Assembly (NCBI RefSeq): GCF_000495835.1
Contig: NZ_AWGC01000013.1
Coordinates: 186,001 to 250,000, forward strand
Length of the DNA: 64,000 nucleotides
From: Asticcacaulis sp. AC402
GTDB taxonomy: Bacteria > Pseudomonadota > Alphaproteobacteria > Caulobacterales > Caulobacteraceae
Reading direction: 5' to 3'
Made by a program: the position numbers and the translations under genes. Below are positions 34,274-44,600 of this stretch, in pieces (positions within the stretch are counted from its first letter, which is position 1; every line of letters begins with the position of its first letter). The notes beneath the pieces were generated by a model that saw only the letters and a list, made by a program, of their open reading frames with translations, was not told where the DNA came from and made no database searches.

Positions 34274-35144
34274 GCCGGTTGAGCTAAACCATACTGACAG
34301 CGCCTCCGGTGACGAGCCGGAGGTTGCGATCCTGTGCGAGGAGACGCCGGGAAAGCTTCGCCGTGACATTGCGTCGGGGCAGAGCAACGATACCGCGCGC
34401 TTGATACGCTTCGTCGTCTCACCGGAAGGCGCCCTGACGCCGGACTTGGCGCAAAAACTGCCCGGTCGCGGCCTTTGGGTGGCATCAGAACGTGCCGCCC
34501 TTGAAAATGCGATAAAACGTAACATATTCTCCAAGGCAGCCAAGCGGCAGGTCAAGGCCACCCCTGATCTCATCCCTCTGGTGCACGACCTCCTGCGCCG
34601 CCGGTGTCTCGATCTGTTGGGTCTGGCGCGCCGCGAAGGTGGTGTAATCAACGGCTTTGAGAAGGTGCTGACTTCGGTCAAATCCGGCAAGGCCGCCTGG
34701 CTGATCGAAGCCAGCGACGGCGCCGAGGACGGGCGCAACAAGCTTTTGGCGGCGGCCAGGGCCGTCAACATTCCGGTCGCCGGCCTGTTCAGCAATGACG
34801 AACTGAGCGTCGCCATGGGCCAGGAAAACGCCATCCACGCTGCCCTTTTAGGTGGCCGTCGGGTGCAGCGCTGGGCCGCCGAAATGGCCCGGCTGTCTGG
34901 TTTTGAACCGCTGACACCCCCCGACTGGGGGCGAGGCAGGTTTTCAGAGCCCTCAACCCGTGAACGGGGCCGACCTTCGGCGGTAGGGCAGCAAAAGCCC
35001 TCAAGCAGCGAAGCGGTAGGGCAACAAAAGCCCTCAAGCAGCGAAGCGGTAGGGCAACACAAGCCCTCAAGCAGCGAAGCGGTAGGGCAACAAAAGCCCT
35101 CAAGCAGCGAAGCGGTAGGGCAATCAGGAGATACGTCGCCTTGA
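34251..35144 (+). CDS. YlxR (DUF448) and L7Ae-like domain RNA-binding protein with C-terminal tandem repeats
   Basis: This protein has 297 residues from the ATG at 34251, preceded by GAGGAGGG. The N-terminal DUF448/YlxR domain (about 20-110) has LIRFVVSPEGALTPDLA and the LPGRGLWV motif. An L7Ae/L30e-like domain follows (about 117-205, CLDLLGLARREGGVINGFEKV). This fusion is usual in alphaproteobacteria between nusA and infB and is thought to bind RNA; B. subtilis YlxR modulates RNase P. The C-terminus is unusual: an 11-residue unit of the form AVGQQKPSSSE is repeated about four times. Confidence 0.9.
   Translation: MSPASNNEPVELNHTDSASGDEPEVAILCEETPGKLRRDIASGQSNDTARLIRFVVSPEGALTPDLAQKLPGRGLWVASERAALENAIKRNIFSKAAKRQVKATPDLIPLVHDLLRRRCLDLLGLARREGGVINGFEKVLTSVKSGKAAWLIEASDGAEDGRNKLLAAARAVNIPVAGLFSNDELSVAMGQENAIHAALLGGRRVQRWAAEMARLSGFEPLTPPDWGRGRFSEPSTRERGRPSAVGQQKPSSSEAVGQQKPSSSEAVGQHKPSSSEAVGQQKPSSSEAVGQSGDTSP
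34979..35121 (+). repeat. 33-bp in-frame tandem repeat at the 3' end of ylxR
   Basis: About four units of 33 bp, each containing AGCCCTCAAGCAGCGAAGCG followed by GTAGGGCAACA, run to within 25 bp of the stop codon. The copies are nearly identical (one has CACAAG for CAAAAG), which points to recent expansion. Confidence 0.92.
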
Positions 35145-35275
35145 CGCTATGAAGCGCATAAGCGCCGCCTTTTACGGCCCCGCACGGGCGGAATCGTCGA
35201 GGAACAGAGACTATTTTTCATAACACGGGTCGCGCGAGGTTGCGCAGCCCCCAAGGGTTAAGTAAAGCAAGCCGC

Positions 35276-38200
35276 ATGAGCGACCCCAAAGACGACAAGA
35301 CCAACGACCAGAACCGTGAGCGCGCGCCGCTTTCTCTGAAGCCGCGTGTAGCCGGCAATGTTTCGACCGGTACGGTCAAACAAAGTTTCAGCCATGGCCG
35401 CTCCAAAACGGTTGTAGTGGAAACCAAGCGCCGGATTGGCACGCCGCCGCCAAGCGGTGTCGGCCAGCATCAGCCGCGCCCCAGCGCTGATACCAACCTG
35501 GCACGTCCAAACCCGCAGCCTCAGCGCCCGCAGCAGCAATCGCGTGCGCAGCAGGGCGGCGCGTCCGGCGGGTTGCGTCAGGAAGAACAAGACGCCCGTC
35601 AGCGGGCCATTGCTGTCGCCCTGCAGGAGCAGCAGCGCCGAGATTCTGAAGCCCGAGCGGCTGAGGCCCGCGCTGCGTCTGAGCGCGCCGTCGCAGCGCC
35701 GGCGCCGCAACCGCAGCCCGAAGTTCGCCCGGCACAGCCGCAGCCCCCGACGGAAGCCCGTGCTCCGGAACCTGCGCCGCAGCCTCAAATCCAGACTCCG
35801 GCCCCCCAGCCCCTTCCGGAGGCGCGAGCCCCCGCAGCGCCGCAACGGCCGGCGCAGCCCGAACGGCCGGCGTTCCGCAATGAACGCACGCCGCGCAATG
35901 ACGTCCCCAGAGACGGTTTTCGCAGCGATCGTCCCCAAGGTGATCGCGCTTCGGGTGACAGGCCTCAAGGTGACAGACCCCAGGGCGATCGGCCTCCGTT
36001 TAACCGTGACCGCCCTCAGGGTGACCGTCCCCAGGGTGATCGCCCTCCGTTTAACCGTGACCGGCCCCAAGGTGACAGACCCCAGGGCGATCGGCCTCCA
36101 TTTAACCGAGACCGCCCTCAGGGTGACCGTCCCCAGGGTGATCGCCCTCCGTTTAACCGTGACCGGCCCCAAGGTGACAGACCTCCGTTTAACCGCGACG
36201 CCCCCCGAGGCGACCGCCCTCAAGGTGACCGTCCGCCGCGAGACCCGAACCGGCCCTTTACCCCGCGCGACCCTAATGCGCCGCCGCGCCCGCCCCGCGA
36301 CCCGAACGCCCCGCGTCCGGATCGTGGTGAGACTGTGCGCTACAGCGCCAATTCGCCCCGCCCGCCCCGCCCGGGCACAGGCGCTGCGCCCAATGCTCCG
36401 GCGACCCCTGAAGTCGACCGTATCCGCTCGTCGCGTGGTACAGCCGGTCCGGTCAAAGCTGGCGAAGTCCGCGGTCGCAGCGAGGACGACGACCGTGGTG
36501 TCAAGCGCGGCAAAACCGGCACGCCGACCAAGGCCGTGTCCCAGACCCGGGGCGAGCCCAAGCGCCGTGAAGGCCGCCTGACCCTGCAGGCCGTGGTCGG
36601 TGACGACGAGAATGCCGTCGAACGTATGCGTTCGCTGGCTTCGGTTCGCCGCGCCCGTGAGCGGGAACGCGAAAAGCGCAAGGGGCACCAGGTCGAACAG
36701 GCTCGCGTCTCCCGTGACGTCATCATTCCGGACGTCATCACCGTCCAGGAGCTGTCGAACCGTATGGCCGTCCGTGCCGTCGACATCATCAAGATGCTGA
36801 TGAAGCAGGGCATGATGTTGAAGATCAACGACGTCATCGACACCGACACGGCTGAACTGGTTGCCGAAGAGTTTGGTCACACTGTCAGGCGCGTGTCGGA
36901 ATCCGACGTCCTGGAAGGCTTCATCGACGCCGCCGACCATAGCGACGATACCCAGCCGCGCCCGCCAGTCGTAGCCGTCATGGGTCACGTCGACCACGGC
37001 AAGACCTCGCTGCTGGACGCCCTGCGTTCCAGTGACGTGGCCGCGGGTGAAGCTGGTGGCATCACCCAGCATATCGGCGCCTACCAGGTCCGCCTACCCG
37101 ATGGCGAACGCGTCACCTTCCTGGACACTCCGGGCCACGCGGCCTTCTCGGCCATGCGTGCCCGCGGCGCCAATGTAACCGATATCGTCGTGCTGGTCGT
37201 GGCGGCTGATGACGGAGTCATGCCCCAGACCATCGAAGCCATCAACCACGCTCGGGCTGCCAAGACGCCGATCATCGTTGCTGTCAACAAGATGGATAAG
37301 CCAGGCGCCAAGCCGCAGAACATTGTCAATGAATTGCTGCAACATGAAATCGTCGCCGAAAGTCTGGGTGGCGAGACCCAGATCATCGAGGTTTCGGCCA
37401 AGACCCGCCTGGGTCTGGATAACCTGATCGAAGCCATCCTGCTGCAGGCGGAAGTTCTGGATCTGCGCGCCAACCCCGACCGTACGGCCGAGGGTGTGGT
37501 GATCGAATCCAAGCTCGACAAGGGTCGCGGTCCTGTCGCTACAGTACTGGTCAAGCGCGGTACCTTGAAGCGCGGCGATATCGTCGTGGCAGGCTCCAAC
37601 TTCGGGCGCGTCCGCGCCCTCATAAATGAGCGCGACGAGCAGCTGGCGGAAGCCGGTCCCTCCATGCCAGTCGAAATTCTCGGACTCGACGGCACGCCCG
37701 ATCCAGGCGAAGCTATCGCCGTGGTCGAAAACGACGCACGCGCTCGTGAAATCACCGAGTACCGTCAACGCGTCCGCCGTGACAAGCAGATCGCGCCGGT
37801 GGGTGCCGTTTCACTGAGTGACATGATGAGCAAGCTGGCCGACAAGAAGGTCAAGGAGCTTCAACTCATCATCAAGGCCGACGTCCAGGGTTCGACTGAA
37901 GCTATTGTGGGCTCACTGGAAAAAATCGGTAACGAAGAGGTGCGCGCGCGCATCATCCACTCTGGTGCCGGTGCGATCACTGAATCCGACGTGCAACTGG
38001 CCAAGGGTTCCAACGCGCCGATCATCGGCTTCAACGTCCGCGCCGGCAAGCAGGCGCGCGACTTGGCCGAACGCGAAGGTGTCGAAATCCGCTACTACGC
38101 GATCATCTACGACCTGCTGGACGACATCAAGGGCGTCCTGTCCGGGATGTTGGCACCGGTCCAGCGCGAGACCTTCCTCGGCAACGCGGAAGTGCTGGAG

Positions 38201-38467
38201 GCGTTCGACATCTCCAAGGTCGGCCGCGTCGCCGGTTGTCGCGTCACCGAAGGTAAGGTCCAGAAGGGCGCCCGCGTCCGCATCCTGCGCGACAACGTCG
38301 TCATCCAGGACATGGGCGTGCTCACCACGCTTAAGCGCTTCAAGGACGAGGTCAACGAAGTCGTGGTCAGCCAGGAATGCGGTATGTCGTTTGGCGCGTT
38401 CCAGGACATCAAGGCCGGCGACTTTATCGAGTGCTTCACCGTCGAAGAGATCCGTCGCACGCTGTAA
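35276..38467 (+). CDS. infB: Translation initiation factor IF-2
   Basis: IF-2 is the GTPase that places initiator fMet-tRNA on the 30S subunit. It has 1063 residues. The N-terminal 400 residues are low-complexity, Pro/Arg/Gln-rich, with repeated [12 protein letters not shown] units. The IF2_N domain follows, then the G domain with GHVDHGKT at 570-577, DTPGH and NKMD, and domains II-IV to the end. The start is the ATG at 35276 ([12 protein letters not shown]), the typical alphaproteobacterial beginning. It is the last gene of the rimP operon here, closed by a terminator; rbfA does not follow. Confidence 0.97.
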   Translation: MSDPKDDKTNDQNRERAPLSLKPRVAGNVSTGTVKQSFSHGRSKTVVVETKRRIGTPPPSGVGQHQPRPSADTNLARPNPQPQRPQQQSRAQQGGASGGLRQEEQDARQRAIAVALQEQQRRDSEARAAEARAASERAVAAPAPQPQPEVRPAQPQPPTEARAPEPAPQPQIQTPAPQPLPEARAPAAPQRPAQPERPAFRNERTPRNDVPRDGFRSDRPQGDRASGDRPQGDRPQGDRPPFNRDRPQGDRPQGDRPPFNRDRPQGDRPQGDRPPFNRDRPQGDRPQGDRPPFNRDRPQGDRPPFNRDAPRGDRPQGDRPPRDPNRPFTPRDPNAPPRPPRDPNAPRPDRGETVRYSANSPRPPRPGTGAAPNAPATPEVDRIRSSRGTAGPVKAGEVRGRSEDDDRGVKRGKTGTPTKAVSQTRGEPKRREGRLTLQAVVGDDENAVERMRSLASVRRAREREREKRKGHQVEQARVSRDVIIPDVITVQELSNRMAVRAVDIIKMLMKQGMMLKINDVIDTDTAELVAEEFGHTVRRVSESDVLEGFIDAADHSDDTQPRPPVVAVMGHVDHGKTSLLDALRSSDVAAGEAGGITQHIGAYQVRLPDGERVTFLDTPGHAAFSAMRARGANVTDIVVLVVAADDGVMPQTIEAINHARAAKTPIIVAVNKMDKPGAKPQNIVNELLQHEIVAESLGGETQIIEVSAKTRLGLDNLIEAILLQAEVLDLRANPDRTAEGVVIESKLDKGRGPVATVLVKRGTLKRGDIVVAGSNFGRVRALINERDEQLAEAGPSMPVEILGLDGTPDPGEAIAVVENDARAREITEYRQRVRRDKQIAPVGAVSLSDMMSKLADKKVKELQLIIKADVQGSTEAIVGSLEKIGNEEVRARIIHSGAGAITESDVQLAKGSNAPIIGFNVRAGKQARDLAEREGVEIRYYAIIYDLLDDIKGVLSGMLAPVQRETFLGNAEVLEAFDISKVGRVAGCRVTEGKVQKGARVRILRDNVVIQDMGVLTTLKRFKDEVNEVVVSQECGMSFGAFQDIKAGDFIECFTVEEIRRTL
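35935..36210 (+). repeat. Tandem repeat array inside infB
   Basis: The array has several copies of a roughly 54-bp unit coding for [17 protein letters not shown]-type sequence. Smaller DRPQG (15-bp) units occur within it. It lies in the disordered N-terminal part of IF-2, which varies in length between species. Confidence 0.85.
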
Positions 38468-38488
38468 GCTTCGATCTCATTTGTCGTT

Positions 38489-38525
38489 ATCGGCCCGGCT
38501 GCAAAGCCGGTCCGATTTCGTTTTA
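38489..38525 (+). terminator. Intrinsic terminator of the rimP-nusA-infB operon
   Basis: The stem ATCGG-CCGGCT/AGCCGG-CCGAT has one internal mismatch and a GCAA loop, followed by TTCGTTTT. It lies 22 bp after the infB stop. Confidence 0.85.
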
Positions 38526-38611
38526 TGGCTACTCGCCCGTTTCGCGAAATAGCTGGTGGAGTCGCAAATTGTCCCTGAAATTGTGCCAAACGCATCAACC
38601 AGGGGGCTGTT

Positions 38612-41600
38612 TTGCGTCACTCGAATTCCAAAGATGTCCTGGCGCGTCTGGCCGGAGACATCACAGCGCTTTGCCTGAAGACGGAAATCGCCAACCTGCA
38701 GGGTTCGGCGAAACGTCGCGATGATCGTGCCGCCCTGCGCATGCTGGAAGCCGTTGGGGGCCTGCGCCGCGACATCGCCGGTCGCGGATCTCTGAATGAC
38801 GTCGATCAGGCGCTTTCCTGGCTGGAAAGGCTGCTTGAAGAGCAGATTGTCCACCTCAGCCCACAGCGCCGGCAACGGCTTTTGGCGGCGGGCGGCAAGG
38901 CGCCGGACAGTCTGGCGAACCTACTGCGTCCGGCCCTGGCCGCTGGTTTGATCGGGACCGTCGCCATGCCGACGGCAGCGGCGGACCTGGTCTGCGACAC
39001 ATCGGGCGCGGTGATCGTCTGCGATGCCATATTGACACCACCGGCCGGCGAAGACGGTCTGCTCAAGCGGGATACGGCGTCAGATGCTTCATCGGGCCGG
39101 GACGGAGCCCTTGGTATCAGTGCCAAGGATGGCAATGACGCCGATACGGGCAATGACATCACCATCACCTTCAACGGTGAAATCACCGTGATTGATGCGA
39201 TCGGCATCGAAGTGGTGTCTACCGGCGGACTGGGCGGCAAGGGCGGCGATGGGTACCTCGGAGCCTCGTCGGGTGACGGTGGGCGCGGCGGTACAGGCGG
39301 CAAGGTCCTGGTCACCAATAACGGCGTCATTACGTCCCAGGGCATCGGTATCGGGGCGGTCAGTCAGGGCGGTGATGGTGGCACCGGCGGCGGCGATATT
39401 GTCAGTATCGGGGGCAATGGCGGTGAGGGCGGCCAGGGTGGCCTGGGCGGTTTTGTCGACATCGTCAACCACGGCACCATCCAAACTTCCGGCGAGACCT
39501 TTTCCGTCGGCATCGTGGCCCAGAGCCGTGGCGGTTATGGCGGCGGCGGCGGCGACAGTGTGGGGTTTGTGAGTACCGGCGGCGAAGGCGGCCGTGGTGC
39601 GGATGCCGGCATCGTCCGTGTTACCAACTATGGTCGCATCGAAACCGAAGGGCAGTATTCCAGCGGCGTACTGGCTCAGTCGATCGGTGGCTTCGGCGGC
39701 GGCGGCGGCACGGCCTACGGTATCGCCATCGAGGGCGGGGACGGACGCACAGCGGGCAATGCCAATTATGTCACGGTTCAGAACGGTGGCGCGATCGAGA
39801 CTCACGGCGACCATTCGGAAGGCATCCTGGCGCAATCCATCGGCGGCGGCGGCGGCCATGGCGGCGATGCCGGTGGCCTGGGGGCCGCGGGCGGCTATGG
39901 CGGCGCCGGCGGTATCGGCAGCGTTGTGTTCGTCCGCAGCACCGAACAGATTATCACCCATGGTGCCGACTCCACGGCCATGAAGGCGCAGTCGATCGGC
40001 GGCGGTGGCGGCGATGGCGGGCTGGGAACCGGGGTAGCCGTGATCGGCGGACGTGGCGCCGGTGGTGGCGCCGGCGGCGAGGTCAATGTCGACATCAGCG
40101 GTACCCTTCTGACCGAAGGCGAAGATTCCGCCGGCATCTGGGCCCAGTCGGTGGGCGGCGGCGGCGGCTCGGGCGGCGGCACGATCAGTGGGTCGCTGTG
40201 GGCCGGTTTTGCCGTCGGCGGTTCGGCGGCCAAGGGCGGTGACGGCGCCGGGGTCTTCGTCAACGCCCTGACCCATGAGAATTCGCCGGAAGGCCATATC
40301 GTTACCAAGGGCGATCGCGCCTTTGGTATTTACGCGCAGTCGATCGGCGGCGGCGGCGGTCATGGTGGCTATGCGATCAGCGGCACCCTGGGCCTCGCCG
40401 GCAGCGCCAGTGCGGCCGTGGGCGGCACCGGCGGCGAGGGCGGCGACGGTGGTGTTGTCCTGACGCGCTACAATGGCAGCATTACCACCTCCGGCGACGA
40501 CGCGACGGGCATCCTGGCCCAGTCGGTCGGCGGTGGGGGCGGGACCGGCGGCTATGCCCTGTCGCTGGCGGCTTCGGCGGACGGTGCCGTGGCCGCCGCG
40601 GTCGGTGGTACCGGCGGCGGCGGCGGCGATGGCAAGGCCCTGGGTGTCTATACCTGGGCCGATATCACGACCTCCGGTGACCGCGCCTATGGAGTCATGG
40701 CGCAATCGATCGGCGGCGGTGGTGGTGACGGCGGGGCTTCGGCGACCGCGGCGGCCGGCCTGACCGTTGGTGCCTTGGGGGTCAGTTTGGGCGGAACGGG
40801 CGGCGGTGGCGGTGATGCCGGTCGCGTCGATGTCTTCAGCCACGGGACGATCTCGACCGGCGGCTATCAGGCCCACGCTCTCAGCGCCCAGTCGCTGGGC
40901 GGTGGCGGCGGCAATGGCGGGGTCAGCGCTACCTTTGCCGGTGGTGGTTTCAACGCGGCGGCCGTGACCCTGGGCGGTTCCGGCGACGAAGGCGGCCTGG
41001 GCGGCTTTGTGGCGATCGAGAATGACGCCGCGCTCCATACCGTGGGCGGCGAAGCCCACGGCCTGTTTGCCCAGAGCGTCGGAGGTGGCGGTGGGTCCGG
41101 CGGCATGGCGGTGGCCGGTGAAATTACCTTGGGATCGGCCGGGGCCAGTGTGGCGCTGGGCGGTTCCGGTGGCGGCGGACTGGATGCCGGCGCCGTTGAG
41201 GTGAAAAATTCCGGCGCCATCCATACTGAAGGCGACGGCGCTCTGGGGCTTTATGCCCAAAGCGTTGGCGGTGGCGGCGGGTCCGGCGGCATGGCCATAT
41301 CGGGCGCCCTTCAGGGTCTGGGCGGTGGTGTCTCGGTCGCCATGGGCCGCGAAGGTGGTACCGGCGGCAACGGCAGCACGGTGACCGTGACCAGCTCGGG
41401 CAATGTCACCACGCAAGGTCATAATGCCGGCGGTCTCCAAGTCCAGAGCATCGGGGGCGGTGGCGGCGCCGGCGGGGTCAGTGTCTCGGCCGCAACAGGG
41501 GCTGTGGCTTCGGCGGCTGTCTCCCTGGGTGGCTCGGGCGCGGGCGGCGGAACGGGCGGCAATGTCCGCGCCGATATCTCCGGCGACTATGCCACGGCCG

Positions 41601-44600
41601 GGGACCTGTCACACGCCTTGACGGCACAAAGCATCGGCGGCGGTGGCGGCAGCGGTGGCTTTGCGGCTTCCGGCGCCGGTTCGCTGGAGGCGGGTTCGGC
41701 GGCGCTGTCCATGGGCGGCAGTGGCGGCGACGGTGGCTCGGCCGGGGCGGTGAATTTGAACTATGACGGCCATGCGGTGACCGAAGGCTTCAACGCCTTT
41801 GGGATCCTGGCCCAAAGCGTCGGCGGTGGCGGCGGCTCGGGCGGCTTTACCGCTGCGGTTTCCGCCAGCCACGGTTCGGGGACGGCCGCCCTGTCGATGG
41901 GCGGTGAGGGCGGTGAGGGCGGCTCTGCGGCGATTGTCGTGGCGGAACAGAAGGGATCGATTCACACGACCGGCGACCAGAGCATAGGCATTCTGGCGCA
42001 AAGTGTCGGCGGGGGCGGCGGTAATGGCGGCTTCGCCTCCAGCGCCGCGACATCGCAACTGGTCTCTGTGGCAGTCAGTGTCGGCGGCCGAGGCGGCGAA
42101 GGCGGGACCGCTGGTGCGGTCTATGCCACGGCCAATGGCACCATTCTGACCGAAGGCGACCGGGCGGCCGGTGTTGTGTCACAAAGCATTGGCGGCGGTG
42201 GCGGCAATGGTGGCTTTGCGGCGGCGGGAACCTTGGCGGCGAGCGGCGTGCCGAACCAGCTCGCCTTGTCGCTGGGCGGCAATGGCGACACCGGCGGCGC
42301 GTCGAGCGACGCCTACCTCAACAACTACGGCCAAATCCTCACGCGCGGTGAGGACTCCGAGGGTGTGGTGGCCCAGTCGATCGGCGGCGGTGGCGGCCGC
42401 GGCGGATTCAGCTATTCCGGCGTCGTATCAGGCGCCCACGCGCTCAACACCGCCCTCTCCATGGGCGGGTTCGGTGGCATTGGTGGTCAAAGCGGCTATG
42501 TCAATGTGCTGAATACCGGCTCCATCGGTACCGAAGGCGCGCGCAGCCTTGGCATTTTCGCCCAATCGGTGGGTGGGGGCGGGGGCGCGGGCGGTGCATC
42601 GGGCGCCATGACCCTGTCGTCCAGCAACAGCATCAACACGACGCTGAATGTTGGCGGCAAGGGCGGTACCGGCGGCCTGGGCGGCGACGTCGAGGTCACC
42701 AATACCGGCCTGATCGAAACCATCGGCGAAGACGGCGCCGCCATCCTGGCGCAATCCATCGGCGGCGGCGGTGGCCGCGGCGGCATGGCCGGGGTCAGCC
42801 TCGGTCAGTTCCTTGAGTGGCAGGGCGGCGTGTCGTCGGCCAACGGCTTTGGCACCAACACCTACAATGTCTCGCTGTCCCTTGGTGGCTTTGGCGGCTC
42901 GGGCGAGCATGGCGGTGCGGTCACGGTCCTCAACAGCGGCAGCGCCGTGACCCGCGGCGAAAATGCGCCGGTCATCTATGTCCAGTCCATCGGCGGCGGC
43001 GGCGGCCATGCCGGCCTCAGCGCGGCCGTCGCCGGGGCCATCGGTGCCTCCAGAAACGGCGCCATGGCGGTATCGGTTGGCGGCAATGGCGGCACCTCTG
43101 GTGACGGCGGCGCGGTGACGGTGACCAACGAAGCGACCATCCACGCCTATGGCGCCGGCTCAGGCGGCATCTTTATGCAGTCGATCGGCGGCGGGGGCGG
43201 CAATGGCGGCAATGCCAAGGGCATGGCCACGGCGCTGGGCTATTTCAAGGGCACCGATGCCGACTCGCTGCATGGCCTGACCGTATCGATCGGCGGCCAG
43301 GCGGGTTCGGCGGGCGATGGGGGTGAGGTCAAGGCGACCAATTCCGGCACCATCACCACCGAAGGCGCCCAGGCGTTCGGCATTTATGCCGAGTCGGTGG
43401 GCGGCGGCGGCGGTAACGGCGGCAACATCACCGGCAGCGGGGGTGAAGTTCAAAGTGTCCTCAAGACGGCCGTCCAGTTGACCGACGGAGGCAAGGGCGA
43501 CACCTTCAGCATCGCCATCGGTGGCCTGGGTGGTTCCATAGGTGACGGCGGCGCGGTCACGGTGACCAATTCCGGCACCGTCCAGACCCTGGGCGACGGA
43601 TCGCACGCCATCTTCGCCCACAGCATTGGCGGCGGTGGCGGTAATGGCGGCGCGGGTTCGCCGGGCCGTATCTCGATCGGTGGTCAGGGGGCGTCGTCGG
43701 GGGACGGCGGTGTCGTGACCGTGACCAATTCGGGCAGTATCCTGACCCAGGGGGCCATCGCTCGCGGCATCTTCGCTCAGTCGGTGGGCGGCGGCGGCGG
43801 CACGGGCGGTGCGACCAGCTTCAGTGACGATTCTTTCAGTTCCGATGATTCCTTACGCGAAACCGTGGTCAACAGCTTCGGCCAGGTCACGGGTGGGGGC
43901 GCGGGCCTTCTGTCGCTGATAAAATCGTTCAAAAAGCCGGAGTACGGCATCGGTATCGGTGGCTTTGGCGGTGCCGGCGGCGACGGTGGCGCGGTGATCG
44001 TGAGCAATACCGGTACGATCGGCACCTCGGGTACCCTGTCGCACGCCATCTTCGCCCAGTCGGTGGGCGGCGGCGGCGGTACCGGCGGCGAAGGCACGAT
44101 CGGCAAGCTGGGGCACACCGTCGCTTCAGGACCGGGCGGCAGCGGCGGCGACGGCGGTGACGTCTCCGTGACCAATGCCGGTGACATAATGACCACCGGG
44201 TTTGGCGCCATGGGGATCTTTGCCCAGTCGGTCGGCGGTGGCGGCGGGGTTGCCGGCGATACTTCGCTGGGGATTACCGGCCTGGCCAATGTGCCGGGTG
44301 TCGGCGATTACCGCGACTATGGCGGCCTGGCGCTCAATCCTGTGAGCGGCGACGGCGGTGACGGTGGCAATGTCACCGTGAGCAATACCGGCAACATCAC
44401 CACCCTGGGCGCCGGCGCGGTCGGCATCTTTGCCGAAAGCATCGGTGGAGGCGGGGGCCTGTACGGCAGCGCCGCCGGCCTGGCCTTTGCCGGTTCTCTG
44501 GGCGGGTCCGGCGATTCCGGGACCGTCACCGTGGTGCAGAACGGTAATGTCTATGCCGGCGGGCTCAATGCCCTGGGCGCCTTCTTCCAGAGCGATACGG

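Noticed and set aside
32738-35062. 774-codon minus-strand frame across nusA and ylxR, starting MCCPTASLLEGF
   Set aside because: It overlaps two certain conserved genes, and the start is the complement of the ylxR tandem repeats. There is no ribosome-binding site or family similarity.
35935-36210. CRISPR-like regular repeats
   Set aside because: The repeats are in frame inside infB, have no unique spacers and encode a disordered Pro/Arg-rich segment; no cas genes are present.
35258-37072. 604-codon minus-strand frame across infB
   Set aside because: Shadow of the repetitive N-terminal half of IF-2.
39089-41440. 783-codon open frame on the minus strand across the autotransporter
   Set aside because: It is the reverse-complement shadow of a Gly-rich, high-GC repeat gene. 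Its protein is Ala/Thr/Asp-rich low complexity without any domain.
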